Source: JAJPJE01 sp963724985
GTDB taxonomy: Bacteria; Acidobacteriota; Terriglobia; Terriglobales; Acidobacteriaceae
DNA: 64,000 nucleotides
Direction: 5' to 3'
Assembly: GCA_963724985.1 (NCBI GenBank)
Contig: CAVRWV010000008.1
Coordinates: forward strand, 62,001-126,000
The position numbers and the translations under genes were made by a program. Position 1 is the first letter of the stretch; every line of letters begins with the position of its first letter. Below are positions 8,644-16,053 of the stretch, one piece after another. The notes under the pieces are model-generated. The model had not been told where the DNA came from, ran no database searches, and was given only the letters and a program-made list of their open reading frames with translations.

Positions 8644-9408
8644 CTACGCAATCCGCTTCGGAGCCCGAGCTTCTCTTTCTCTTCGCTCGCTGGCCAGTGC
8701 CTCTTCGGCTTCGCGAGTCGTGATCGGCACCTTGGCGCCTCGGATCGCCCCATACGCGCCCGCCGCCAGAGCAGCGCCAATCAGCGGGGCGATGATGAAC
8801 ATCCACAATTGGCCGATTGCCCAGCCTCCTACAAACAACGCCGGACCAATGCTCCTTGCCGGATTCACCGACGTATTCGTGATCGGAATCCCGACCAGGT
8901 GGATCAGCGTGAGCACGAGTCCAATCGGGATTCCGGCGAAGCCGACCGGAGCCAGCACATCCGTCGACCCCAGCACCGTAAGCACCAGGAACATCGTCAG
9001 AACGATCTCGGCCAGGAAGCATGCGCCCAGCGAGAAGCCGCTCGGGGAGTGCGCGCCATATCCGTTCGCGCCCAGGCCGGCAGCACTCGCGTCGTAACCG
9101 CCGGGCAAACCCTTTGCTATCGCCAGGATGATGGCCGCCGCGATCACCGCCCCAATGATCTGCGCAATGATGTATCCCACGGCGTCTCGGCCGCTGATCT
9201 TGCGTGCGAACAGCACGCCAACCGTCACTGCCGGATTGATGTGACATCCCGAGATCGGGCCAATCGTGTAAACCATCGCCAGTAGCGACAATCCAAAGGC
9301 AAACGCTATGCCGACAAAACCAATCTTGGTGCCGGCCAGAACGGCGCTTCCCACTCCTCCAAAGACCAATACAAATGTGCCCAGAGCCTCCGCGGTGTAC
9401 TTGTTCAT
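8644..9408 (-). CDS. aqpZ: Aquaporin Z-type water channel
   Basis: 254 residues with six membrane helices and both pore signatures, HINPAVT and SVNPARS. The second NPA loop has the Arg expected in the selectivity filter, and the His two residues before the first NPA fits a water-selective channel. The start is ATG 9408, six bases after AAGGAGG; the frame could open 15 bases earlier, but the ribosome site decides. The C-terminal tail (REAEEALASERREREA) is charged and longer than in E. coli AqpZ. It appears monocistronic. Confidence 0.94.
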   Translation of the reverse strand: MNKYTAEALGTFVLVFGGVGSAVLAGTKIGFVGIAFAFGLSLLAMVYTIGPISGCHINPAVTVGVLFARKISGRDAVGYIIAQIIGAVIAAAIILAIAKGLPGGYDASAAGLGANGYGAHSPSGFSLGACFLAEIVLTMFLVLTVLGSTDVLAPVGFAGIPIGLVLTLIHLVGIPITNTSVNPARSIGPALFVGGWAIGQLWMFIIAPLIGAALAAGAYGAIRGAKVPITTREAEEALASERREREARAPKRIA

Positions 9409-9710
9409 CCGAGCCTCCTTCAAGGGCCAGTTCGAACAACTTCTTCAGCGATCTTTCATGCAGTTCGGATTGGATGGACCTTAGAAAGGTTTCCCGAAGC
9501 AGCGAGAATTCTGCGGCCAATCTTGCATGCCTTCCCCGTTACTAAGACGAAAGCTGCCGAAGGCTCCTCGCCAACCGTGAAACGCAGCCATTACCGGTCG
9601 CTTCCTGCATTTACCCGGCTGTCATCTTTTCCCACTACAATGAGGAGCTTGCAAACGCGGCTTCGGAGTGCGTGCGTTTTATGCAGAACTTTTATGCGAT
9701 CAAGGTGAAT
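9409..9710. other. Divergent intergenic region
   Basis: Between the aquaporin start and the next plus-strand gene. I see no gene, hairpin or clear promoter pair. It must contain the promoters of both divergent genes. Confidence 0.4.
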
Positions 9711-10445
9711 ATGCGTTGGTTGGGATGGGCAGCAGTTCTATTGTTCTCGGCGACAGCCATCGCTCAGCAAATTCCGGCGGGAACCGTTATTCCGGTCATG
9801 CTCAACACAAGTCTGAATGCCAGTAAAGACGGCGCCGGCAAGAACATCGAAGGCAAGGTGATGCAGGACGTACTGACCCCGCTGGGTTTCACCATCAGCA
9901 AGGGGTCGAAGGTCACCGGTCAAATCGTGAGCGCCGGAAAGTCGGGCGGCTCTGACTCCACCCTCGTTCTCAAGTTCGACTCCATTCAGGATCATGGCCG
10001 CACCGTTCCGCTGACTGCCGCTGTCTTGGCCATTGCTTCCATGCAGAGTGTGGCGCAGGCACAGGCCCCCATCAATTCCAATCCCGACATGCTGCCTGCC
10101 AGTTCGTGGACTACGCGCCAGGTTGGCGGCGACGTCGTCAGCCGTTCCCAGCGAAAAGTTGGTACTCCCGGCGGACTCACCGGAACCTGGGTCGAAGACA
10201 GCTCCGTAATCATCAAACTCACGCCCAATGCCGACGCCGGATGCCCCGGCGGCCCAGGCTACGATCGCCCACAGGCCGTTTGGATCTTCTCCAGTTCGGC
10301 TTGCGGAACGTACGATTTGGGTAATGCGCGAATTGCGAGTTCGGGAGCAGCTCCGCCTCTCGGCAACGTCTCGATAAGCTCCGACCGCAATCTTCAAATC
10401 CGCGGCGGCAGCGGCTGGCTGCTGATCACGGTCGACAAAAAGTGA
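9711..10445 (+). CDS. Secreted protein of unknown function
   Basis: 244 residues from ATG 9711, preceded by AAGGTGA; ATGs at 9672 and 9681 are alternatives. A signal peptide is clear (MRWLGWAAVLLFSATAIAQ). The first half (IPAGTVIPVMLNTSLNAS, then ISKGSKVTGQIVSA) resembles the small beta-domain of VirB10/TrbI-like proteins, which have a similar ipaGT...v.l pattern. The C-terminal half has two Cys (GCPGG and SACGTYD) that could form a disulfide. No function is assigned. The neighbours are unrelated. Confidence 0.75.
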   Translation: MRWLGWAAVLLFSATAIAQQIPAGTVIPVMLNTSLNASKDGAGKNIEGKVMQDVLTPLGFTISKGSKVTGQIVSAGKSGGSDSTLVLKFDSIQDHGRTVPLTAAVLAIASMQSVAQAQAPINSNPDMLPASSWTTRQVGGDVVSRSQRKVGTPGGLTGTWVEDSSVIIKLTPNADAGCPGGPGYDRPQAVWIFSSSACGTYDLGNARIASSGAAPPLGNVSISSDRNLQIRGGSGWLLITVDKK

Positions 10446-10478
10446 AGAAGCTTAGGAAGCGGATGATCTGGCAGGAAG

Positions 10479-10544
10479 TGGTTCCGGCCCTTGCTTCGCA
10501 AGGACCGGGCACCCGAATCTAACAACTGACAACTGCAACTGCAA
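10479..10544. repeat. Two adjacent repeats downstream of rplI
   Basis: 10479-10515 is a GGTGCCC-family hairpin (GTTCCGGCCCTTGCTTCGC paired with GCAAGGACCGGGCACC). 10519-10544 is the CAACTGACAACTGCAACTGC word repeat, which begins directly at the rplI stop codon. Confidence 0.65.
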
Positions 10545-10997
10545 CTACTCTGCGGCTTCTTTTCCGACCTGGACCTTGATGGTCCCGGTGACTTCGCGGA
10601 AGATGCGGATCGCGACGGGGAACTCCCCGACGGTCTTCAATGGCTCATCGAGCACGATCTTACGGCGATCGATCTCAAAGCCCTTCTTCTCCAGCTCGGC
10701 GGCAATGTCGGACGAGGTAACCGATCCAAATAGCTGATCATGTTCGCCCGCGCGACGCGTGAAGCTGAGCGTGACTCCAGAGAGCTGCTGCGCCAACGCC
10801 TCGGCTTCGGACTTATCCTTCTGCGCGCGTCGGACCGACGCAGCTTTCATTTGCTCAATGACGTTCTTGTTGCCGGAGGTCGCTTCAATGGCGAGTTTCT
10901 TCGGGAGCAGGAAATTGCGGCCATAGCCTTCGGCCACTTTCACCACATCGCCGCGCGAACCTAACTTCGGCACATCTTCTTTCAGAATGACTTCCAT
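10545..10997 (-). CDS. rplI: 50S ribosomal protein L9
   Basis: 150 residues, the usual length for bL9. The N-terminal rRNA-binding domain reads MEVILKEDVPKLGSRGDVV then YGRNFLLPKKLA, followed by the long connecting helix and a C-terminal domain. The start is ATG 10997, where the conserved MEVIL begins; the frame extends upstream for 11 non-conserved codons. It is the last gene of the prs-rplY-pth-rpsF-rpsR-rplI cluster. Confidence 0.97.
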   Translation of the reverse strand: MEVILKEDVPKLGSRGDVVKVAEGYGRNFLLPKKLAIEATSGNKNVIEQMKAASVRRAQKDKSEAEALAQQLSGVTLSFTRRAGEHDQLFGSVTSSDIAAELEKKGFEIDRRKIVLDEPLKTVGEFPVAIRIFREVTGTIKVQVGKEAAE

Positions 10998-11032
10998 GTC
11001 ATAACTCCGATCAAAATTTTTCACACCCATGT

Positions 11033-11075
11033 CGGGTGCCCGGTCCTTTCCCTCGTTTGGAAAGGGCCGGAATGC
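11033..11075. repeat. GGTGCCC-family hairpin between rpsR and rplI
   Basis: GGGTGCCCGGTCCTTTCCC, a short loop, then GGAAAGGGCCGGAATGCC. It begins two bases after the rpsR stop codon on the minus strand. Confidence 0.7.
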
Positions 11076-11077
11076 CT

Positions 11078-11413
11078 TTACCGCGAGCTTCCTGCGAACG
11101 GCAGCAAGGCGATGTTGCGCGCGACCTTGATAGCCCGTCCCAGACGGCGTTGATGCGGCGTGCAGACGCCACTCAGGCGCCGAGGCACGATCTTGCCGCT
11201 TTCCGCGATGAACTGCGAGAGCAGCCGATAGTCCTTGTAGTCGATGCCATCAATCTTTTCGACGCAGAACTTGCAGACCTTCTTGCGACGGAAATATTTG
11301 CGTTGTTCGCGACCGGGGCCGCCGCCGGGCCGTCCGCCTGGACGTCCACCACCTTGGCGCGGTTCGCTGCTAGCCGGAGCTCCCGAGCTTTGCTGAGTTG
11401 ATTCGTCAGCCAT
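11078..11413 (-). CDS. rpsR: 30S ribosomal protein S18
   Basis: 111 residues. The conserved bS18 core starts at YFRRKKVCKFC and contains YKDYRLLSQFI and the TGV-type RLSGVCTPHQRRL with following IKVARNIALLPF. A 38-residue Gly/Pro/Arg-rich N-terminal extension (GGGRPGGRPGGGPG) makes it longer than the roughly 75 residues common in this family; such extensions occur in several phyla. It lies between rpsF and rplI as usual; no ssb gene is present between rpsF and rpsR. Confidence 0.96.
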   Translation of the reverse strand: MADESTQQSSGAPASSEPRQGGGRPGGRPGGGPGREQRKYFRRKKVCKFCVEKIDGIDYKDYRLLSQFIAESGKIVPRRLSGVCTPHQRRLGRAIKVARNIALLPFAGSSR

Positions 11414-11485
11414 GTTTCTCCTTCTTCCTGGCGGTCAATGGACCGCTTAATCTTTCTTTGTAATAGCGGCTGGGCCGCTGAATCC

Positions 11486-11914
11486 TTACGCCTGCGCCGG
11501 AGTTTCGGCAGCAGCCGATTCTGCCTGCGCGGCAGCAGCTGCTTCCGCAGCCGCGGCGGCGTGCGTTCCTGCACCACGTCGGCGCGAATCGCGAATCTTC
11601 TTCACCTTGTCCAGGCGCTTCTGTTCGACGTCGACGCGCACGGTGATGAACTTGATCACCGGCTCGGCAACGCGCAACCGGCGCTCTAACTCAAACACCA
11701 GCTCGCCCGGACCTTCGATCACAAACAAAACGTAGATCCCTTCCGAGAACGTGCCCACCGTATATGCGAGGCGCCGTTTTCCCATCTTTTCGACGGTCTT
11801 CACTGTGCCCTTCGCATTTGCCACCTGCGTGCTCAGAGTCGACGTGAGCTTCTCCAGGTCTTCATCCGTCATGTCAGGACGGACAATAAACATCAGTTCG
11901 TAAGTGCGTTGCAT
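11486..11914 (-). CDS. rpsF: 30S ribosomal protein S6
   Basis: 142 residues. The S6 ferredoxin-like core runs YELMFIVRPDMTDEDLEKL, through KMGKRRLAYTV and GIYVLFVIEGPGELVFELE, to EPVIKFITVRVD. An Ala-rich tail follows (THAAAAAEAAAAAQAE). It is partner of S18 in the 30S platform and is co-transcribed with rpsR. Confidence 0.96.
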   Translation of the reverse strand: MQRTYELMFIVRPDMTDEDLEKLTSTLSTQVANAKGTVKTVEKMGKRRLAYTVGTFSEGIYVLFVIEGPGELVFELERRLRVAEPVIKFITVRVDVEQKRLDKVKKIRDSRRRGAGTHAAAAAEAAAAAQAESAAAETPAQA

Positions 11915-11954
11915 TCTTCAGCTCCAATTCAAACTTGCTGCGCTTTCGCGCTCG

Positions 11955-12620
11955 TTACTCTGCCTGCTCTTCCGTCTCCGGCCGACGGTTGAAGCGGTTC
12001 ATCGCCACGTTCACGCCTTCGGTCACGATCACCCGCGCCGCTTCCGCCGCGTTATCGAGCAGTTCATCCACTAACTTCAGCTCCGACTTCTTCAACTGCC
12101 GGAGTACATAACTCTTGCCATCGCGAATCGGTGTATCTGGCCCAATTCCCAGCCTGACGCGCGTAATCTCCTGGGTATCCATCGCGCCGATTACCGACTT
12201 CATCCCGTTGTGTCCTGCGGCGCTTCCGCGCTGCCGGACTCGCAAACTCCCGAACGGCAGATCCAGCTCGTCGTAGATCACGATCAGATCGCTCTCCGGC
12301 TGAATCTCGTACTCCGTCGCCAATTCGCGCACCGACAGGCCGCTCAGGTTCATGAACGTTTCGGGTTTCGCGAGAACCACTTCCTGATCCCCGATCCGCC
12401 CTCTGCCCGTTACCGCCCGGCAGTGCCGGTTGTCCACCTGCGTTCCCAGTTGCTCGGCCAAACGGTCGATCGTCAGGAAGCCCAGGTTATGCGGCGTGAA
12501 CTGATACTCGATGCCAGGATTTCCAAGACCAACGATCAGTTTCACGCTTGAACCATCCACCTTCGCGCTCGTCTTGCCGCGAAGGCGAACGACTGTGGCC
12601 AACCGTTTCGAGTCGGCCAC
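11955..12620 (-). CDS. pth: Peptidyl-tRNA hydrolase
   Basis: Releases tRNA from peptidyl-tRNA that has dropped off ribosomes. The core begins KLIVGLGNPGIEYQFTPHNL, with the catalytic His in TPHNLGF, then KPETFMNLSG and the DELDLPFGSLRVRQRGSA/GHNGMKS signatures. The frame opens at GTG 12620 and gives a 25-residue extension; GTG 12545 would give about 196 residues and place the start where other Pth proteins begin, so it is a serious alternative. It starts six bases after the rplY stop, which suggests coupling. Confidence 0.95.
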   Translation of the reverse strand: MADSKRLATVVRLRGKTSAKVDGSSVKLIVGLGNPGIEYQFTPHNLGFLTIDRLAEQLGTQVDNRHCRAVTGRGRIGDQEVVLAKPETFMNLSGLSVRELATEYEIQPESDLIVIYDELDLPFGSLRVRQRGSAAGHNGMKSVIGAMDTQEITRVRLGIGPDTPIRDGKSYVLRQLKKSELKLVDELLDNAAEAARVIVTEGVNVAMNRFNRRPETEEQAE

Positions 12621-12626
12621 ATGCCG

Positions 12627-13343
12627 TTACTTCTTTTCCTTCTTCTCGGACTTCTCGCCACCCTCGGCAGCGCCTTCCGTCTCCTGCTTGCCCTTCTTGA
12701 TAACCTCGGGCTCGGCCGGAGTCGCAGCAGCCGCAGCTTCCGCGCCTTCCACCGGAGTTGCTTCCACGATTTCCTTTACCGACGTGATGTGCGCCACTGG
12801 AATGTTCTCGTCCGTCAGGAACTTGATCTTGCCTTCCATGTGCGGCAGATCGGACACACGCAGCACCTGCCCGAAGGCGAGGTTGGTCACGTCCACATCG
12901 AGGTGAGCCGGAATGTCGCCCGGCAAGCACTCGATTTCCACTTCGCGCAGCAACTGTTCCAGGATGCCGCCTTCGGTCTTCACGCCCTGCGGAGTGCCCT
13001 TCAGCAACACCGGCACTTCCAGCCTCAGCTTCTGATCCATCGCAATGCGCTTCAGATCGATGTGCAGCAGTGATCCCTTGATCGGCTCATGCTGGTAATC
13101 GACGATCATCACTTTGCTGTTCTCGCCGTCGACGCTGAGATCGAAAATCGTGTTCGCGCCCGAATCCGAACGCAGGATCTTGTTGATCTGCTTCGGATCG
13201 ACGGCAATCGCCACCGGATCTTTGTGCGCGCCATACATAATGGCGGGGATAACGCCCTTCAGACGCAGACGGCGGGCTTCGTTCTTGCCACGCTCTTTCC
13301 GCGGCTGGGCTTTCACATTTAGAGTTTCGTTTGCAGTAGCCAT
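12627..13343 (-). CDS. rplY: 50S ribosomal protein L25 (Ctc/TL5 form)
   Basis: 238 residues, the long two-domain form. The N-terminal 5S rRNA-binding domain (RKERGKNEARRLRLKGVIPA, then YGAHKDPVAIAVD) is followed by the beta C-terminal domain (VSDLPHMEGKIKFL). The tail is Ala-rich, then Lys/Glu-rich (EKSEKKEKK). The order prs-rplY-pth is classical. Confidence 0.96.
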   Translation of the reverse strand: MATANETLNVKAQPRKERGKNEARRLRLKGVIPAIMYGAHKDPVAIAVDPKQINKILRSDSGANTIFDLSVDGENSKVMIVDYQHEPIKGSLLHIDLKRIAMDQKLRLEVPVLLKGTPQGVKTEGGILEQLLREVEIECLPGDIPAHLDVDVTNLAFGQVLRVSDLPHMEGKIKFLTDENIPVAHITSVKEIVEATPVEGAEAAAAATPAEPEVIKKGKQETEGAAEGGEKSEKKEKK

Positions 13344-13378
13344 ATTCCTTCCAATTCCTTCACTTCAATGCTGAATCG

Positions 13379-14482
13379 TCAGACAAACAGCTTGCTGACG
13401 GATGTCTCTTCATGAATCGATTTGATCGCGCTGCCAATCAGGCCCGCAATCGATAAAACTTTGACTTTTCCTGCCAGATCCCGTTTCGCCTGTTCCGTTA
13501 GCGGGATCGTGTTCGTTACCACCACTTGCTCGATCGGTGACTGTGCCAGTCGCTCTGTCGCCGGACCCGATAGGACCGCGTGAGTTGAGCACGCCACAAT
13601 TCGCTTTGCGCCCGCTTCTTTCAATGCCGCCGCCGTCTTCACCAGCGTACCGGCCGTGTCGATGATGTCGTCGAGCACCAGGCAAGTGCGTCCTTGCACA
13701 TCGCCGATCACGTGCATCACTTCCGTTACATTCATCGCCGTACGACGTTTATCGACGATCGCCAGTGCCGAATCATTCATCTTCTTCGCAAAGAAGCGCG
13801 CGCGTTCCACGCCACCCGCATCCGGCGAAACCACCGTCAGGTCCGGCAGATTCTGCTCCTTGAAATACGACACCAGCACCGGCGACGCGAACAAGTGATC
13901 CACCGGCATATTGAAGAAGCCCTGGATCTGCGGCGCATGCAGATCGACAATCACCGCGCGATCCGCACCCGCGGTCGTCAGCAAATCCGCCACCAGCTTC
14001 GACGAGATCGGCGAACGCGGCTTGTCCTTGCGATCCTGTCGCGCATACCCGAAGTACGGAATCACTGGAGTGATGCGCCGCGCCGAAGCGCGCTTGAACG
14101 CATCGATAAACAACAGCAACTCCATGATGTGCTCATCCACCGGATAGCATGTCGGCTGGATCATGAACACATCCGCGCCACGCACGTTCTCCAGGATCTG
14201 CACATACCGCTCGCCATCCTGAAAACGTTGCGACATCGTCTGCCCAAGGTCCATGCCCAGGTGCTTGCAGACTTCGTGCGCGAGTTCGGGGTTAGCCGTG
14301 CCGGAGAAGATCTTGAACTTCTCGTCGATACGGCGTTGCGGTTTGCGCTCGCCCTTCGGCTGCGCCTGATCGTCTTTCTTTTCTGCCGGAGCAGGAGTAA
14401 TTGCTGTCGCCATCGCGTCTACCGCCGTTGCGGTCTGTTGACCGGGATTGCCTGGTTTGGCTAATTCTGGTGCTACGCTCAT
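13379..14482 (-). CDS. prs: Ribose-phosphate pyrophosphokinase
   Basis: Makes PRPP from ribose 5-phosphate and ATP for purine, pyrimidine, His and Trp synthesis. The conserved core begins at KFKIFSGTANPELAHEV; the catalytic flexible loop follows (YFGYARQDRKDKPR), and the PRPP motif is CLVLDDIIDTAGTLV. The start chosen is ATG 14482 (MSVAPELAK). The open frame reaches 14530, but its first 16 residues (including ITNYPLPI) are translated repeat DNA. Residues about 15-50 form a non-conserved Ala/Pro/Lys-rich leader. The tRNA-Gln gene lies 113 bases upstream. Confidence 0.95.
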   Translation of the reverse strand: MSVAPELAKPGNPGQQTATAVDAMATAITPAPAEKKDDQAQPKGERKPQRRIDEKFKIFSGTANPELAHEVCKHLGMDLGQTMSQRFQDGERYVQILENVRGADVFMIQPTCYPVDEHIMELLLFIDAFKRASARRITPVIPYFGYARQDRKDKPRSPISSKLVADLLTTAGADRAVIVDLHAPQIQGFFNMPVDHLFASPVLVSYFKEQNLPDLTVVSPDAGGVERARFFAKKMNDSALAIVDKRRTAMNVTEVMHVIGDVQGRTCLVLDDIIDTAGTLVKTAAALKEAGAKRIVACSTHAVLSGPATERLAQSPIEQVVVTNTIPLTEQAKRDLAGKVKVLSIAGLIGSAIKSIHEETSVSKLFV

Positions 14483-14494
14483 CGACAAACTTTC

Positions 14495-14590
14495 AATAGG
14501 TAATGGGTAATTTGTAATAGGTAATTGCAAACCGAAAGTCCATTTTCTTCGCCCTGCAATTACCTATTACCTATTCCGCAATTACCAATG
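14495..14590. repeat. TAATAGGTAAT-type inverted repeat upstream of prs
   Basis: The left arm contains GTAATAGGTAATTGCA and the right arm its perfect 16-base complement TGCAATTACCTATTAC, about 30 bases apart; each arm also repeats the word TAATNGGTAAT. It starts five bases after the tRNA-Gln 3' CCA. Confidence 0.8.
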
Positions 14591-14594
14591 TCTT

Positions 14595-14668
14595 TGGCTG
14601 GGCGGCTAGGATTCGAACCTAGACAAAGTGCTCCAAAGGCACTTGACCTACCATTAGTCGACCGCCCA
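14595..14668 (-). tRNA. tRNA-Gln (anticodon UUG), CCA encoded
   Basis: The acceptor stem TGGGCGG pairs perfectly with CCGCCCA, followed by the G discriminator and an encoded CCA. The anticodon stem-loop GTGC-CTTTGGA-GCAC gives anticodon TTG. The T arm carries GGTTCGAATCC. Length is 74 bases. The position between ispE and prs is the common arrangement. Confidence 0.96.
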
Positions 14669-14743
14669 ATCCCTAACTGCCTACTTAACAAAAACTGCGG
14701 CCGGGGTCCCCGACGAGCGCCGCTTTTGCGCTTGGCGGGGTGG

Positions 14744-14777
14744 AAAGGCACTTGACCTACCATTAGTCGACCGCCCA
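14744..14777 (-). pseudogene. Duplicated 5' half of tRNA-Gln
   Basis: These 34 bases are identical to the 5' half of the tRNA-Gln gene (its positions 14635-14668): acceptor 5' strand, D arm and the 5' side of the anticodon arm, stopping within the anticodon loop. No 3' half follows. A GGTGCCC-like hairpin (14699-14743) lies between the fragment and the intact gene. Confidence 0.9.
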
Positions 14778-14787
14778 GTGAAGCATC

Positions 14788-14883
14788 GGTAATTTAGGAT
14801 CGGTAATCGGTAATTGAATACCGGGAACGGTGGATCCTGCTGTCTTTCAGATTCCCGATTACAAATTACCAATTACCTATCCC
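14788..14883. repeat. TAATCGGTAATT-type inverted repeat at the ispE 3' end
   Basis: The left arm reads CGGTAATCGGTAATTGAAT and the right arm ATTACAAATTACCAATTACC. The ispE stop codon (TAG) lies inside the right arm. Confidence 0.75.
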
Positions 14884-15854
14884 AAATATCCTGCCAATAC
14901 TCCGCTCGGTCGAGCGTCCTCGTCGCAGTCCGCCGGAACGCCCTTCGCTTCTAACTTAGCAGCGGCTTTCTCGGCTGCTTCAGCAGTTTCAAACAGTCCA
15001 TAGACTGTCGACCCGGAGCCAGAAAGCGACGCATACTTCGCGCCTTCGCGTTCCAACACACGTTTCACGTCACGTAGTTCGGGATATTGAGGAAAGACGA
15101 CGCGTTCGAAGTCGTTTTCTATCCCGGCACGGACGAGGTCGAGAAGCGGTGTCTCGGCCCGGTCCCCGCTCTTGGCGGGAACACCGGCTGTGGTACCCAT
15201 CAGCCAGGAAAACACACTGGTACTGAACTCGTCGATTGTACCGGAGCTATTGCCCTGGGTCAATTTCCCTTTCGAGGGTCGCGCTGTGTCGAACTTCTCA
15301 TCCCAGTCCGCAAAAGCCTTCGGAGTGGAAACCGCAATCGGTGGCGTCGCCACAACGCATGCGATCGATTGCAAATCCGGCAGCGGGAATACCTGCTCAC
15401 CCCGCCCAATTCCCAGGATCGTTCCTCCCACCAGGAACAATGGCAGATCCGACCCAACCTCAGCAGCAATCTCCAACCTCTGCGCCGGTTCCAGTTGCTC
15501 TCCCAGTTCCCGCTCGAGAGCCAATATGGTCGCCACCGCATTCGAGGAACCCGCGCCCAATCCACCTTGTACCGGCAGGTTTTTCGTGATCGTGATGCTC
15601 ACCTTGGCGCGCTTCTTCAGCGCCTTCAACACACGTTCGGTCACGCGCCAGCAGGTATTCGTCTCGTCGTCCGGGACCTTCGGGTTCTTACATCGGATCT
15701 CAATCCCCATTCCCCGGGCCGTCTGCACACGAATCACATCATGAAGCGCGATCGTCTGATACACGGTGCGCAGCTCGTGAAATCCGTCTTCCCGGCGCGA
15801 TCCAATGCGCAGACCTATGTTGATCTTCGCGTACGAACGAATGTTGGTGGGCAC
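14877..15854 (-). CDS. ispE: 4-diphosphocytidyl-2-C-methyl-D-erythritol kinase
   Basis: GHMP-family kinase of the non-mevalonate isoprenoid pathway, phosphorylating CDP-ME. 325 residues. The N-terminus reads YAKINIGLRIG; the ATP-binding GHMP loop is LPVQGGLGAGSSNAVAT (about residues 92-108), and the C-terminal glycine motif is YASLSGSGSTVYGLF. A segment around residues 210-245 (GTIDEFSTSVFS to AGVPAKSGDRAET) is extra compared with the usual 280-310 residues; part of it is encoded by a hairpin resembling the GGTGCCC family. The stop codon lies in the adjacent TAAT-word repeat. tRNA-Gln and prs follow downstream. Confidence 0.95.
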   Translation of the reverse strand: MPTNIRSYAKINIGLRIGSRREDGFHELRTVYQTIALHDVIRVQTARGMGIEIRCKNPKVPDDETNTCWRVTERVLKALKKRAKVSITITKNLPVQGGLGAGSSNAVATILALERELGEQLEPAQRLEIAAEVGSDLPLFLVGGTILGIGRGEQVFPLPDLQSIACVVATPPIAVSTPKAFADWDEKFDTARPSKGKLTQGNSSGTIDEFSTSVFSWLMGTTAGVPAKSGDRAETPLLDLVRAGIENDFERVVFPQYPELRDVKRVLEREGAKYASLSGSGSTVYGLFETAEAAEKAAAKLEAKGVPADCDEDARPSGVLAGYLG

Positions 15855-15879
15855 GGGAAGATTCTACAGCGAAGCTCTT

Positions 15880-15975
15880 AGCAATTAGGACACTCAGCAC
15901 TCAGCCGCCGAGCCTAAGGCTTCACCGCAATCAAGTTGATGGGCTAAGTGCTAATGGCTAACTACTAAGGGCTAT
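15880..15975. repeat. Word repeat between ispE and the ppiC-type gene
   Basis: Repeated short words (ACTCAGCACTCAGCCG; GGCTAAGTGCTAATGGCTAA) make a loose inverted repeat in this 199-base divergent gap. No gene is seen. The promoter of the plus-strand gene should lie between 15975 and 16053. Confidence 0.45.
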
Positions 15976-16053
15976 TCGCTCAAGAGCAACCCGGCGCTCG
16001 CTCCCGTGCTCATGTAAAATAACTGTAATTATCCCGAGTTCTGGCAGGATCCT

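Noticed and set aside
14495..14590. Possible CRISPR array from repeated TAAT words
   Set aside because: The words are 8-11 bases, irregularly spaced and arranged as one hairpin; no unique spacers and no cas genes.
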